A stretch of 64,000 bases of DNA from Sulfitobacter noctilucae (GTDB lineage: Bacteria > Pseudomonadota > Alphaproteobacteria > Rhodobacterales > Rhodobacteraceae): NCBI RefSeq assembly GCF_000622365.1, contig NZ_JASC01000004.1:62001-126000 (forward strand), read 5' to 3'. The notes under the pieces are model-generated. The model was not told the DNA's origin. It ran no database searches and saw only the letters and a program-made list of their open reading frames with translations. The stretch's first letter is position 1; each line of letters opens with the position of its first letter. Both the position numbers and the translations under genes were made by a program. Of the stretch, positions 35,331 to 44,352 are shown piece after piece.

Positions 35331-36350
35331 CTAGGCGCCAATCGTGTCCACATAGGAGGTATCGACCAAGGTATCCATCGTGATGCCCGCATCGACCAGC
35401 CCTTCGGACTGGAACCATGTCAGCTGATCTGCCACAGACGCCACATTCAGCGCCGCACCTTCATTCAGGCGCATGGTGCCGTTAATGATCGACGGGGCCG
35501 CCTTTTCCAGTGGTCGGTCCGTGTAGACGTACTTGTGGATCAGGCTGACCATGTCGTTCACGCCTTCATCCCCACCCGCTTTGTCGATCATGGCGCTGTT
35601 GTAATCCGCCACGCCCTTGGAGAATCCGGCAAGGAAGCTCGTCGTCATCTCGCGCTCGTCGGCGGCGTTCTTGGCCGAGGTAAAGACCGTCGTGACCTGA
35701 TAATTGTCAATATAGTCGGAGACATTGCCGATGATATGGACGGCACCCGATCCCGCCAACGGCTTGGCAATATGGGGCACAATGGCCCAGCCGTCAATCT
35801 GGCCCGACTTCAGCGCACCGATCACCGCGCCAACCTTCTGCAGCGGCTTGAAGCTCATCGAGATGTTCTCTTTTTGCGCAATCTTCGATCCGATATAGTG
35901 GAAGGATGATCCCGCCTGCGTCACACCCCAGCTTTTGCCGTCCAGCATCGCGGGGGCCGTGACACCCGCCTGGAACGCCGCGTCCGACACCAAAATCTTT
36001 TGCCCGTCGATCCCCGGCTCTTCCTGCAACGCGCCGCCGATTACCTTGATCGCGCCTTTGTCAGCCAGTGATACAAGCCCACCGGAAATCGCCGTGACCG
36101 CGTAATCTACGTCACCGCTGGCGATCGCCACGGCCATCGGCTGTGCCGCCTCAAAGAACCGCAGTTCCACATCCAGACCAGCTTCCTTGAAATAACCGCG
36201 CTCGAAGGCGACAAAGCTGGCCGAATGGCTGGTAAAGCGCAGCGCACCCACTGTGATCTTGCGGTTCTGCGCCAGCGCAGGCGTGGCAAGGCCCACGGCC
36301 GTTGCGGCGCCAAGCGTGGCAATGGCCTGACGGCGGTTGAAATCTGTCAT
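35331..36350 (-). CDS. ABC transporter substrate-binding protein (NMT1/SsuA type)
   Basis: 339 residues. MTDFNRRQAIATLGAATAVG followed by LATPALAQ is a twin-arginine-like signal peptide, so the protein may be exported folded. The core has VGALRFTSHSASFVAFERGY, AGLDVELRFFEAAQPMAVAI and GSSFHYIGSKIAQ. GGAGGACACC precedes the ATG; the 82-residue extension to 36596 is spurious. It heads the importer operon and diverges from the reductive dehalogenase gene at 36448. Confidence 0.9.
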   Translation of the reverse strand: MTDFNRRQAIATLGAATAVGLATPALAQNRKITVGALRFTSHSASFVAFERGYFKEAGLDVELRFFEAAQPMAVAIASGDVDYAVTAISGGLVSLADKGAIKVIGGALQEEPGIDGQKILVSDAAFQAGVTAPAMLDGKSWGVTQAGSSFHYIGSKIAQKENISMSFKPLQKVGAVIGALKSGQIDGWAIVPHIAKPLAGSGAVHIIGNVSDYIDNYQVTTVFTSAKNAADEREMTTSFLAGFSKGVADYNSAMIDKAGGDEGVNDMVSLIHKYVYTDRPLEKAAPSIINGTMRLNEGAALNVASVADQLTWFQSEGLVDAGITMDTLVDTSYVDTIGA

Positions 36351-36447
36351 GGTGTCCTCCCGGATGTTTCGCGCAAAGATGAGTGGCGACCCGAGCCGAG
36401 TCAAGCGCCCACTGGTTTTTGGCATCGGTCTATGGCACCTCTGACAG

Positions 36448-37083
36448 ATGAAGATGTTTTCCTCGAAATCCCGCCCTGTGCATCTGGGCGGCTTCCCGCT
36501 GGAGCGGTTGCGGCGGCTGGACGCGCCGCTGACAGTCCTGCCTTCCATCCCTTTCCCCACGCTTGATTTTGCGCGACCAGAGACGCCTGAAAGCATCGTA
36601 AACGCGATGGCCCCGTTTCAGGCGATGATGGACGTGCTGCGCAGTGGCAAGGTCAACCCGGTCCGTGCCGTGATTCCCGAAGACCCGACAGCCCGCGCCA
36701 ACCACCTCAAGGCGTTCGGCTATTACAACGACGCGTCGATGATGGGCATCTGCGCCCTGCCCGATGCGGCGCGCCTGTCCAGTGCCCGCCGCAATCCTGG
36801 CACCGCCGCTTTGGTGCGCGACCTGCGCGAGCGTCAGACCAAAACGCTGGCTGCTGGGGTCGATGTAATCATGGCCAATCTGCGCGAGGCGGCAGCCGCG
36901 CCCGCAACGGCCCTGCCCGCCCACACACACGCGCTTATAATCCTTACCGCCTACCCCCCGCGACCCGCGCCGGGAGGAGGCCGGAGCCGCGTGGATCATG
37001 GATGCCCAAGCCGAACGTGCCTGCCTGCGCGGTACAGAAAACGCCACTGTGCTGGCCGAATACATTCGTCAGTTGGGCTTTGA
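36448..37083 (+). CDS. Reductive dehalogenase, 5' fragment as read
   Basis: 211 residues as read. Residues 1-170 are genuine RdhA N-terminus (MKMFSSKSRPVHLGGFPLER, FGYYNDASMMGICALPDAAR, HALIILTAYP). After the C run the frame gives about 40 arginine-rich residues not expected in the family. No good ribosome site precedes the ATG. It overlaps the 3' reading by 86 bases. Confidence 0.65.
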   Translation: MKMFSSKSRPVHLGGFPLERLRRLDAPLTVLPSIPFPTLDFARPETPESIVNAMAPFQAMMDVLRSGKVNPVRAVIPEDPTARANHLKAFGYYNDASMMGICALPDAARLSSARRNPGTAALVRDLRERQTKTLAAGVDVIMANLREAAAAPATALPAHTHALIILTAYPPRPAPGGGRSRVDHGCPSRTCLPARYRKRHCAGRIHSSVGL

Positions 37084-39652
37084 TGCGCGGGTCCATTCCA
37101 CCACGACCTCCGACATCAATCCGGGACTTTGTGCCTTGGCGGCAGGATTGACCGTCTGGCAGGACGGTGCCCTGCAAGCACCCTGGATCGGCACACGATT
37201 TGGCCTCGCCGTTGTCACCACAGATATGGCGCTCTCCCCCGATATGCCGCTTGCCCCGCTCAAGGATCAACCGTGGTCGGTGGCCCATGGCCCCGTCTGG
37301 CAATTCGGCACCCACGGCGGGCTAAGCGCCCGCACGGCCGATCCTTTCGCCAAACGCGGCTTTGCGCAGGGCATCCACCCGTTCGAAACCCTCAAACGCG
37401 TGGACAATCCGACCACCTTCATCGACGCGCCCAATGTGCCGCGCATCCCCAAGCGCACCGATATGTTCGCCCGTGGTCAGTTCGGCGATATGGGGCCAAA
37501 GGTGCAGGACGCCATGAAAGGCGGCCAGCACGTCATCAAATCCGCCCCTTCCGCAGCCCAGCGCCGCCTGCTGGGGGCGCTGATCTTGCTGCAGGATGGC
37601 CCGGTATCATCAGCGTCAGCCGCCACCGACCCGCAGGAAAACGCCGCCAACTTCAAGGCCGCAAGCTATTTCCTCGGTGCGGACGCGGCGGGGCTGTCGG
37701 CCTGCCCCGACTGGACGTGGTACAGCCATGACGCCACCGGCACGCCCATCGACCCGCCGCATGACCAGGCGCTCTCGATGATCATCGACCAGGGGTACGA
37801 GACGATGGAGGGCGCATCCGGCGACGACTGGATCAGCGTCAGCCAGTCCATGCGCGCCTACCTGCGCTTTGCCGTTCTGGGCGGCGTGATCGCACAGCAC
37901 CTGCGCAACCTCGGCTTCGCTGCCAAGGCTCACACGGTGATGGACGGCGATGTGCTGCAACCCCCGCTCTTGCTGCTGAGCGGGTTGGGCGAAGTCAGCC
38001 GGATCGGCGAGGTGATCCTGAACCCCTTCCTCGGCCCCCGCCTCAAATCGGGTGTGGTAACCACGACAATGCCCGTGACCCACGACAAACCCATCGACTT
38101 TGGCCTGCAATCCTTTTGCGAGGCCTGCAACAAATGCGCCCGCGAATGTCCGTCAGGTGCCATCACCGCCGGGCCGAAGAAAATGTTCAACGGTTACGAG
38201 ATCTGGAAATCCGACAGCCAGAAATGCGCCACCTACCGGATCACCAACCAGGGCGGTGCCATGTGCGGCCGCTGTATGAAGACCTGTCCGTGGAACCTCG
38301 AAGGGCTGTTCGCCGAAGCCCCGTTTCGCTGGGCCGCGACACATATTCCAAAGGCCGCTCCCCTTCTGGCAAAACTCGACGACAAAACCGGGCGTGGCGG
38401 GCTGAACCCGACCAAGAAGTGGTGGTGGGATCTCGAAATCGGCGCGGATGGCGGATATGGCATTCCCAATGCTCCGGTCAACGCCCGTGACCTGCAAACC
38501 GATCTGGACCTTAAATTCGAGGACCAAACCCTCGCCGTTTATCCGGCCCCCCTTGCCCCGCATCCCTGGCCCTACCCCGACCCGATGCACCGCGAATCGG
38601 GGATCCGCGCCCATGCCGCATTGCTCAGCGCCGATGAACACCGCGCCCGCAGTGCCGCCGGAGAAACCGATCACCTGCACCTCTATGACGCGGGCAGCGA
38701 CACGCCCGTACTCGACCTGCGCATCACCGGCATCGACCAACTGACCGATGCCGTCACGCTTTACACCCTCACTCACCCCCAAGGTCACACCCTGCCCGAA
38801 TGGACCGTAGGCGGGCACCTCGATCTGGTCGTCGCCCCTGAATTCCTGCGCCCCTATTCTATAATGAGCGACCCGGCTGACCGGTCTTGTTACCAAATCG
38901 CCGTTCTGCGCGAAGACGACGGCCGCGGCGGCTCCGCTCTGCTGCACCGGGTCTTTACCCCGAACCGCCGTGTCTTTGTCTCGAAACCCGTCAACCACTT
39001 CGAGCTGAACGAAGATGCGCCGCACTCCCTGCTTATGGGCGGCGGCATTGGTGTCACCCCGATGATTGCCTTTGCGCACCGCCTCCATGCGCTGGGCCGT
39101 CCTTTCGATCTGCATTACTCTGCCAGCACCCGCGCCTCTGCCGCTTTCTGCGATATTCTCGCGGCGATGCCCTGGGCCAAAAACGTCCACCTTCATTTGT
39201 CCGACGAAAAGACCCGAGCCGATCTGCCCCTGCTCATGTCTGCGCTGCCACGCGGTGCCCACGTTTACACCTGCGGCCCGGATGCCTACATGCAAGCTGT
39301 CATGACCGCAGCCACCCATGCCCATATCCCCGAAGAGCGCCGGCATCTTGAGTATTTCTCGACGCCGGAAGTGCTGGATTATGTGAACCACCCCTTCAAG
39401 CTACGCCTTGCCTCGGGCCGCGAGATTGACGTTGCGGCCGATCAATCGGCCTCTGACGCGCTGATCGCCGCTGGCATTCCCATCGACATCAAATGCAGCG
39501 ACGGCATCTGCGGTGTCTGCAAATGCGGCGTGACTAAGGGCGCGGTCGAACACCGCGACTTTGTCCTTTCTGCCGCCCAGCGCGAGACATCGATGATCCT
39601 GTGCCAGTCCCGCGCCGCCGATGCAGGTGCCACGCTGGAGATTGACCTGTGA
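36998..39652 (+). CDS. Reductive dehalogenase catalytic and reductase part, 3' fragment as read
   Basis: 884 residues from the first ATG. Cobamide-domain sequence fills residues 1-370; CEACNKCARECPSG (about 374-386) and CGRCMKTCPWN (about 422-431) hold the two 4Fe-4S clusters. Residues about 560-720 are an FNR-like domain with RPYSIMSD and MGGGIGVTPMIAF. Cysteines in IKCSDGICGVCKC and MILCQSR (about 833-868) bind a 2Fe-2S cluster as in vanillate demethylase reductases. The fused reductase would pass NAD(P)H electrons to the cobamide. Without the first 170 residues it is probably inactive. Confidence 0.82.
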   Translation: MDAQAERACLRGTENATVLAEYIRQLGFDARVHSTTTSDINPGLCALAAGLTVWQDGALQAPWIGTRFGLAVVTTDMALSPDMPLAPLKDQPWSVAHGPVWQFGTHGGLSARTADPFAKRGFAQGIHPFETLKRVDNPTTFIDAPNVPRIPKRTDMFARGQFGDMGPKVQDAMKGGQHVIKSAPSAAQRRLLGALILLQDGPVSSASAATDPQENAANFKAASYFLGADAAGLSACPDWTWYSHDATGTPIDPPHDQALSMIIDQGYETMEGASGDDWISVSQSMRAYLRFAVLGGVIAQHLRNLGFAAKAHTVMDGDVLQPPLLLLSGLGEVSRIGEVILNPFLGPRLKSGVVTTTMPVTHDKPIDFGLQSFCEACNKCARECPSGAITAGPKKMFNGYEIWKSDSQKCATYRITNQGGAMCGRCMKTCPWNLEGLFAEAPFRWAATHIPKAAPLLAKLDDKTGRGGLNPTKKWWWDLEIGADGGYGIPNAPVNARDLQTDLDLKFEDQTLAVYPAPLAPHPWPYPDPMHRESGIRAHAALLSADEHRARSAAGETDHLHLYDAGSDTPVLDLRITGIDQLTDAVTLYTLTHPQGHTLPEWTVGGHLDLVVAPEFLRPYSIMSDPADRSCYQIAVLREDDGRGGSALLHRVFTPNRRVFVSKPVNHFELNEDAPHSLLMGGGIGVTPMIAFAHRLHALGRPFDLHYSASTRASAAFCDILAAMPWAKNVHLHLSDEKTRADLPLLMSALPRGAHVYTCGPDAYMQAVMTAATHAHIPEERRHLEYFSTPEVLDYVNHPFKLRLASGREIDVAADQSASDALIAAGIPIDIKCSDGICGVCKCGVTKGAVEHRDFVLSAAQRETSMILCQSRAADAGATLEIDL

Positions 39653-39797
39653 GAGCCGCACGGACCTGCAACATTTCGTCGACTGGTACCGGGAGTATTA
39701 CGGGCCCTGCCCCCCAATTCACCCTTTTACAAATACCCGCCACCATCCTATCAGCCCTTTCAAACGCTCCGTTCATCGCCACCCGAAAGACATGCCC

Positions 39798-40487
39798 ATG
39801 ACCTTTGACCGCTCCATCAAAATCGCACCGTCCATCCTTGCCGCCGACTTCGCCAACTTTGGTGCCGAATGTGCCGCTATCGAAGCCGAGGGCGCAGACT
39901 GGGTCCATGTGGATGTGATGGACGGTCATTTTGTGCCCAACATCACCTTCGGCCCCGCGACCTGTGCGGCGATCCGCCCGCACATCAAAGGCGTCATGGA
40001 CGTTCACCTGATGATTGCGCCCGTTGATCCCTACATCGACGCCTTCGCGCAGGCCGGTGCGGATGTGATCACTGCTCATATCGAAGCAGGCCCGCACATC
40101 CACCGTACATTGCAGGCAATCCGGGCCAGCGGGCCCAAGGCTGGCCTGGCGCTGAACCCCGGCACGCCAGCAGAAAGCGTGGCAGAGCTTTTGGACCTTA
40201 CGGACCTTGTTTGCGTGATGACGGTGAACCCCGGCTTTGGCGGGCAAAAATTCATCGACATGAGTGCCAAGATCAAAACCTTGCGGTCCATGATCGGCGA
40301 CAGGCCCATCCACATCGAGATTGACGGCGGCGTTGACCCGACAACCGCCCCCATCGTGGCGGCTGCGGGGGCCGATGTGCTGGTCGCTGGATCGGCAGTG
40401 TTCAAAGGCGGCTCGGTCACCAACCCGGCCCCCTACGGCGAGAACATCAAAGCCATCCGTGCGGCGGCGGAGGGCGTCTACGTCTAG
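39798..40487 (+). CDS. rpe: Ribulose-phosphate 3-epimerase
   Basis: 229 residues, the normal size. IKIAPSILAADFANFGAE, WVHVDVMDGHFVPNITFGP and MTVNPGFGGQKFI carry the metal and catalytic residues, with EIDGGVDPTTAP near the end. It interconverts ribulose and xylulose 5-phosphates. The ATG at 39798 gives the family start; an ATG six bases earlier is possible and a frame extension to 39621 is not. The 145 bases between rdhA and rpe hold no gene. Confidence 0.95.
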   Translation: MTFDRSIKIAPSILAADFANFGAECAAIEAEGADWVHVDVMDGHFVPNITFGPATCAAIRPHIKGVMDVHLMIAPVDPYIDAFAQAGADVITAHIEAGPHIHRTLQAIRASGPKAGLALNPGTPAESVAELLDLTDLVCVMTVNPGFGGQKFIDMSAKIKTLRSMIGDRPIHIEIDGGVDPTTAPIVAAAGADVLVAGSAVFKGGSVTNPAPYGENIKAIRAAAEGVYV

Positions 40488-40517
40488 CGATGACAGCCGC
40501 AGGGTGGAAGAGCGCCC

Positions 40518-42011
40518 TTAGTTGAGTTGATCCGCAAAGGTCTCAAGCAGCTTGTGCTTGAGCAATTTACCCGTCGGTGCAGCAGGCAAGCTGGTCGCAA
40601 CCACGATCTGTGAAGGCCGTTTGTAGCCCGCCAGACGTTCACCCACAAAACGGCGCAGGTCTTCGGGATCCAGCTGGTCGCCTTCGGCAATCTGCACAAA
40701 GGCAAGCACCTGTTCATCCCCGTCCCGCGTGCGACCAACGACACCGGACTGGATCACCTGCGGGTGATCGTTCAGCGCAGCCTCCACCTCTGGCGGATAG
40801 ACGTTGAACCCCCCGTGAATAATCAACTCCTTTGACCGACCCAGGATATGGATGTGGCCAAGCTCATCAATTTTGCCCAGATCGCCGGTACGCAGCCAAC
40901 CGTCGGCATCAAGTGCTTTTTTCGTCTCAACCGGATTGCGATAATACCCCTTCATCACATGCGGTCCCCTGACCATCAGTTCGCCTTCGCCCGCCCCATT
41001 TCCGCCGGGTGCCTGATCATCAATTTTGACTTCCGTTCCCGGCGTCTTGGGCCCAACGGAAATATCGGATGATCCCAGCGGGTTATCCGTGGCCGACGCG
41101 CCCGAGCATGTCTCGGTCATGCCAAAGCCGTTCTGAAGCGGCAGTCCATAGAATGCTTCCGCCTTGCGCTTCCATGCCGGGTCAAGCGGCGCGCCACCTG
41201 AAGAGACATAGCGCAAGCTGGGCGAGCCAAGCTGCGTCAGCCCTTGCTCCTTGGCGTATTGCATGACCAAAGCATGCATCTGCGGCACTGCAGGCAGGAC
41301 TGTGACGCCATTCATCACCGCATCATAAAGCGCCTTGGCCGAGAAACGAGAATCCTGCTGCACAGTGGCCCCGGTAAAGACAGCGCCCGTGATCACAGAC
41401 ACCAGCCCGAAGACATGGGTCAGCGGCAGCACGCCGTAAATCACATCGTCCGGCGTCATACGGCGCAGACCGCTGGAGGCCATACCGCCAAAGCGCATGT
41501 TTTCATGTGTCAGCATCACGCCTTTGGGATCACCCGTGGTTCCGGTGGTATAAAGCAGCACCGCCACGTCATGCAGTTCCGCATCGGGATTCGACGCGCG
41601 TACCGCCATGTGCAGCGCCCCAAAGGCCCCCGTGATCTCACTTGCACCAAGCCTTTCGGCATGGGCCGCTGCATCCTTCGATACCTGAGTGGTCATCACC
41701 ACGGCAGCGGGTGTCGCGTGATCCAGAATGCGTTTCAATTCGCCTTCGGTTTGGCGTGCATTCACCGGGATTGCCACCGCGTCCATTTTCCATGCCGCAA
41801 ACAGCACCGCAACTGCGGCCGCGCAGTTTTCAGACAGCATCAGAACTCGGTCATTGGCCTGCACCCCCGCCGCGCGAAACTGCTCAACCAACGCGTCACT
41901 TGCGGCATCAAGCGCCGCAAATGACCAACGCGTCCCAATACTGTCGGTCAAGGCAGGTGCCTCCGGTCGCGCCGCAACCTGATCTTTCAAAAAGTCTTCT
42001 ACCCGTGCCAT
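40518..42011 (-). CDS. AMP-forming acyl-CoA ligase (PimA/FadD-like)
   Basis: 497 residues. The phosphate loop is VLLYTTGTTGDPKGVMLTHE, then GFGMTETCSGASATD and GWLRTGDLGKIDELGHIHIL, and the C-terminal lysine in TGKLLKHKL. It activates a fatty or dicarboxylic acid with ATP and CoA. It is the last gene of the minus-strand beta-oxidation run starting at 48844. In Rhodopseudomonas the pimeloyl-CoA ligase belongs to a similar operon (pimFABCDE); the match is by context and should be read as likely, not certain. Confidence 0.85.
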   Translation of the reverse strand: MARVEDFLKDQVAARPEAPALTDSIGTRWSFAALDAASDALVEQFRAAGVQANDRVLMLSENCAAAVAVLFAAWKMDAVAIPVNARQTEGELKRILDHATPAAVVMTTQVSKDAAAHAERLGASEITGAFGALHMAVRASNPDAELHDVAVLLYTTGTTGDPKGVMLTHENMRFGGMASSGLRRMTPDDVIYGVLPLTHVFGLVSVITGAVFTGATVQQDSRFSAKALYDAVMNGVTVLPAVPQMHALVMQYAKEQGLTQLGSPSLRYVSSGGAPLDPAWKRKAEAFYGLPLQNGFGMTETCSGASATDNPLGSSDISVGPKTPGTEVKIDDQAPGGNGAGEGELMVRGPHVMKGYYRNPVETKKALDADGWLRTGDLGKIDELGHIHILGRSKELIIHGGFNVYPPEVEAALNDHPQVIQSGVVGRTRDGDEQVLAFVQIAEGDQLDPEDLRRFVGERLAGYKRPSQIVVATSLPAAPTGKLLKHKLLETFADQLN

Positions 42012-42042
42012 GCTCGTCTACCTCCCCCTTATCGCGCCGTCC

Positions 42043-42813
42043 TCACCGATAGGCGGGGGCGCGTTTTTCCAAAAATGCTGCAATGCCTTCGGCGGCCTCG
42101 TCCCGCCCAGCGGCAGCGGCCATCGCATCACGCTCTGCATCAAGCTGATCGGCTTCGCTAGCCTCATAGGCATCCGCGACCAGATCGCGGATCACACCCT
42201 GCGCGTCCCGTGGGCCAGCGGCAAGCGCGTCGGCCAGTACCATCGCTTCTTCCAATGTCTTGCCTGATCCGGCCAGTCGGTTGACCGCCCCAAGTTCAGC
42301 AAAGCGGGTGGCCATCACCGGGCGCCCCATCAGGCACATTTCCATCGCCAACGGGCGTGGCAACAGCCGGGCCATCGCCGAGGTCAGGCCGCCATCCGGC
42401 ACCAGCCCCGCCTTAACATAGGCAGCCGTGAATTTCGCGTCCTTGGCTGCGACGATCATATCACAGGCCAGCGCAAGGCTGAGGCCCGCACCTGCGGCGC
42501 CGCCTTCGACGGCAGCAATCAGCGGTACGGGGCAGGCCCGCATCGCCCGCAAAAGATCGTGCAGCTCGTCAACTTTACCACGCCGCGCCTCTTCGGACAT
42601 GCCGCGCCGTTCAATTAGAACATTCAGGTTGCCGCCCGCACAAAAGAACGGCCCTTCCGAGGTCAGGATCACTGCGCGAATGCGTGGGTCTTCGGCCTGT
42701 TTCATCGCTGTAAGAATACACTCGTAAAGCTCGGGCGACAGGGCACCGCGCTTTTCTGTATTGCCGTTCAAGATAATCAGGCGGTCACCTGCATCTTCGA
42801 TCCGTGCGCTCAT
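42043..42813 (-). CDS. Enoyl-CoA hydratase/isomerase family protein (PimE-like)
   Basis: 256 residues. Crotonase motifs are AVILTSEGPFFCAGGNLNVL (oxyanion hole) and AVEGGAAGAGLSLALACDMI. It hydrates a 2-enoyl-CoA or isomerises it. The start at 42813 overlaps the thioesterase stop by ATGA; an ORF extension to 42945 lies inside the thioesterase gene. It is placed where pimE would be expected in a dicarboxylate beta-oxidation operon. Confidence 0.87.
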   Translation of the reverse strand: MSARIEDAGDRLIILNGNTEKRGALSPELYECILTAMKQAEDPRIRAVILTSEGPFFCAGGNLNVLIERRGMSEEARRGKVDELHDLLRAMRACPVPLIAAVEGGAAGAGLSLALACDMIVAAKDAKFTAAYVKAGLVPDGGLTSAMARLLPRPLAMEMCLMGRPVMATRFAELGAVNRLAGSGKTLEEAMVLADALAAGPRDAQGVIRDLVADAYEASEADQLDAERDAMAAAAGRDEAAEGIAAFLEKRAPAYR

Positions 42814-43271
42814 GTCAGTTTCTCCTGCGGCACACGTTTGAACACGCCTGTCGCTGTGGCGATCAAGGTGCCGTCTTCGTGTCTCAGTTCGCCGTCGATA
42901 TAGAGAATGCTGCGCCCGCCCCCTTTTATCGTGCCTGTGGCCCAAACGCGGCCTGCCCTGCCGGGTGCGATGAAATGCGTGGTCATCGAGACTGTCAGAA
43001 ATGGCGCACGCCCAGTTTTGTCCACTGTCAGCGAGCCGGTACAGCCGCAGGCATTATCCAGCATTGCTGCTGCGATGCCGCCGTGCAGAACGCCGTGGCG
43101 ATTGGTATGTTGCGGCCCGATGTCGAGAAAACACCGGCCCTGTTCCCCGTCGGATATGTCGACGACATATCCGATCAGGGTCTGGGTACCGGTCTCATCC
43201 CGAATGAGCTGGCTTTCGTCAGGCTGCTGCAAGGTTGATAAACCGCTCAAGGTGGTGGTCTGTATCGCCAA
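42810..43271 (-). CDS. PaaI-family hotdog thioesterase
   Basis: 153 residues. The hotdog signature is HTNRHGVLHGGIAAAMLDNA with the catalytic acid region, then TVSMTTHFIAPGRAGRVWAT. It cleaves acyl-CoA to free acid and CoA. The ATG at 43271 lies 53 bases inside the end of the downstream-frame acyl-CoA dehydrogenase gene; a TTG 42 bases later would remove most of the overlap, so the start is uncertain. A thioesterase inside this operon may recycle CoA from stalled intermediates. Confidence 0.85.
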   Translation of the reverse strand: MAIQTTTLSGLSTLQQPDESQLIRDETGTQTLIGYVVDISDGEQGRCFLDIGPQHTNRHGVLHGGIAAAMLDNACGCTGSLTVDKTGRAPFLTVSMTTHFIAPGRAGRVWATGTIKGGGRSILYIDGELRHEDGTLIATATGVFKRVPQEKLT

Positions 43272-44352
43272 AGCGGTGATCTGCCATGACGATGCGCTTG
43301 GCGATATGGGCCAGTTCGTATTCCTGCGTCATGGCGATACCGCCATGCAGCTGGATGCTGTCCTCGGCCACAAGACGGCCCGCGCGGCCCATCAAGTTCT
43401 TCGTAGCCGACACATTGCTTTCACGCGATTTGCGATCCGACTCAAGGTGACCAGCAGCGTTGATCACGGCAGAGCGTGCCTGCTCCATCTCGATCAGCAG
43501 ATCGGACATGCGGAAGGCCAGCGCCTGGAAGGTGCCGATGGGACGGCCAAACTGCTTGCGCGTCATCAGGTAGTCTTTGGTCAGCTGCGTGGCCGTGTCC
43601 ATCGCGCCAAGCGTCTCGGCGCACTGGGCGACATTGGCCGCAGCCGTCCGCGCTTCGATCGCGGCAAAGGCTTCGCCGGCCTTGCCCAAACGGGCGGAGG
43701 CTGGCAGGCGCACATCGTCCAGCATGACCTCGGCAGCACGACCACCGGCCAGCAGGGCATAGCCTTGCACCGTCACACCCTTGGTGTCCGCTGGCACAAG
43801 GAACAGGGAAATCCCTGCCTCGTCGTCGATGTTGCCGCTTTCGCGAGCGGAAACCACGATATGATCCGCGGCTTCGGCGTTTACGACAACTGCCTTGTGA
43901 CCGTTCAGCACGATATCATCGCCATCTGCTTTGGCAGTGGTCTGAACGCGGTTCAGGTCATAGCGGCTGGTCGGTTCGCCGTGGGCGAATGCCATCTGGC
44001 ACGTCCCGCCGATGATCTCTTCGATCAGCGCCTTTTGATCATCGGTGCCCAGATCGGCCACCAGACCACCGCCCAACACGGCCGTATCCAGGAATGGCTC
44101 GACCACGCCTGCGCGGCCCAGCTCTTCGAACACCACGGCGATGTCGAAACCTTTACCGCCAAAGCCGCCCTGCTCTTCTGTGAACAAGGCACCGATGACG
44201 CCCAACTCTGCCAATTCGTTCCAGATGTCGGTGGACATGCCGGTGTCACTGTCGAGGATCTTGTTCCGCGTCGCCGTATCGTAGCGGTCGCGCAGGAAAC
44301 GCCGCAGCGTGTCCTGCAACATTTGCCGTTCTTCTGTCAGATCAAAGTTCAT
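43219..44352 (-). CDS. pimD: Acyl-CoA dehydrogenase, small subunit type (PimD-like)
   Basis: 377 residues. MNFDLTEERQMLQDTLRRFL opens it; the C-terminal LHGGIAMTQEYELAHIAKRI marks the small subunit of the PimCD type. Such proteins pair with a large subunit to oxidise dicarboxylyl-CoA. It is followed at one base by the large-subunit gene in transcription order (44353-45564 precedes it). FAD-binding and catalytic residues differ between the two, which supports a heteromeric enzyme. A plain FadE is the alternative. Confidence 0.75.
   Translation of the reverse strand: MNFDLTEERQMLQDTLRRFLRDRYDTATRNKILDSDTGMSTDIWNELAELGVIGALFTEEQGGFGGKGFDIAVVFEELGRAGVVEPFLDTAVLGGGLVADLGTDDQKALIEEIIGGTCQMAFAHGEPTSRYDLNRVQTTAKADGDDIVLNGHKAVVVNAEAADHIVVSARESGNIDDEAGISLFLVPADTKGVTVQGYALLAGGRAAEVMLDDVRLPASARLGKAGEAFAAIEARTAAANVAQCAETLGAMDTATQLTKDYLMTRKQFGRPIGTFQALAFRMSDLLIEMEQARSAVINAAGHLESDRKSRESNVSATKNLMGRAGRLVAEDSIQLHGGIAMTQEYELAHIAKRIVMADHRFGDTDHHLERFINLAAA

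Larger units (their letters stand above)
36448..39652 (+). pseudogene. rdhA: rdhA: reductive dehalogenase fused to FMN/NAD/2Fe-2S reductase, interrupted by a frameshift
   Basis: One ancestral gene of about 1,067 codons read in two frames. The 5' part is in frame from 36448; the 3' part in frame from 36959. Between them TAC is followed by CCCCC; dropping one C of the six-base run 36954-36959 restores TAYPRDPRREEAGAAWIM into MDAQAERACLRG. The order is RdhA N-terminus (PVHLGGFPLERL), cobamide domain, two 4Fe-4S motifs near 38117-38290, then a reductase with RPYSIMSD, GGGIGVTPMIAF and a plant-type 2Fe-2S centre. There is no Tat signal or RdhB, as expected for catabolic, self-sufficient enzymes known from Comamonas and Rhodobacteraceae. 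It may be a true pseudogene, a reversible slip, or an assembly error. Confidence 0.8.

Noticed and set aside
35266..35418. 51-residue N-terminal extension of the ABC ATPase
   Set aside because: Overlaps the binding-protein gene end and has no match to the ATPase fold; MDLRLQNVSHSYG at 35265 is the family start.
36351..36596. 82-residue extension of the ABC binding protein
   Set aside because: It would overlap the divergent rdhA start; the Tat-like signal at 36350 with GGAGGA before it is the true start.
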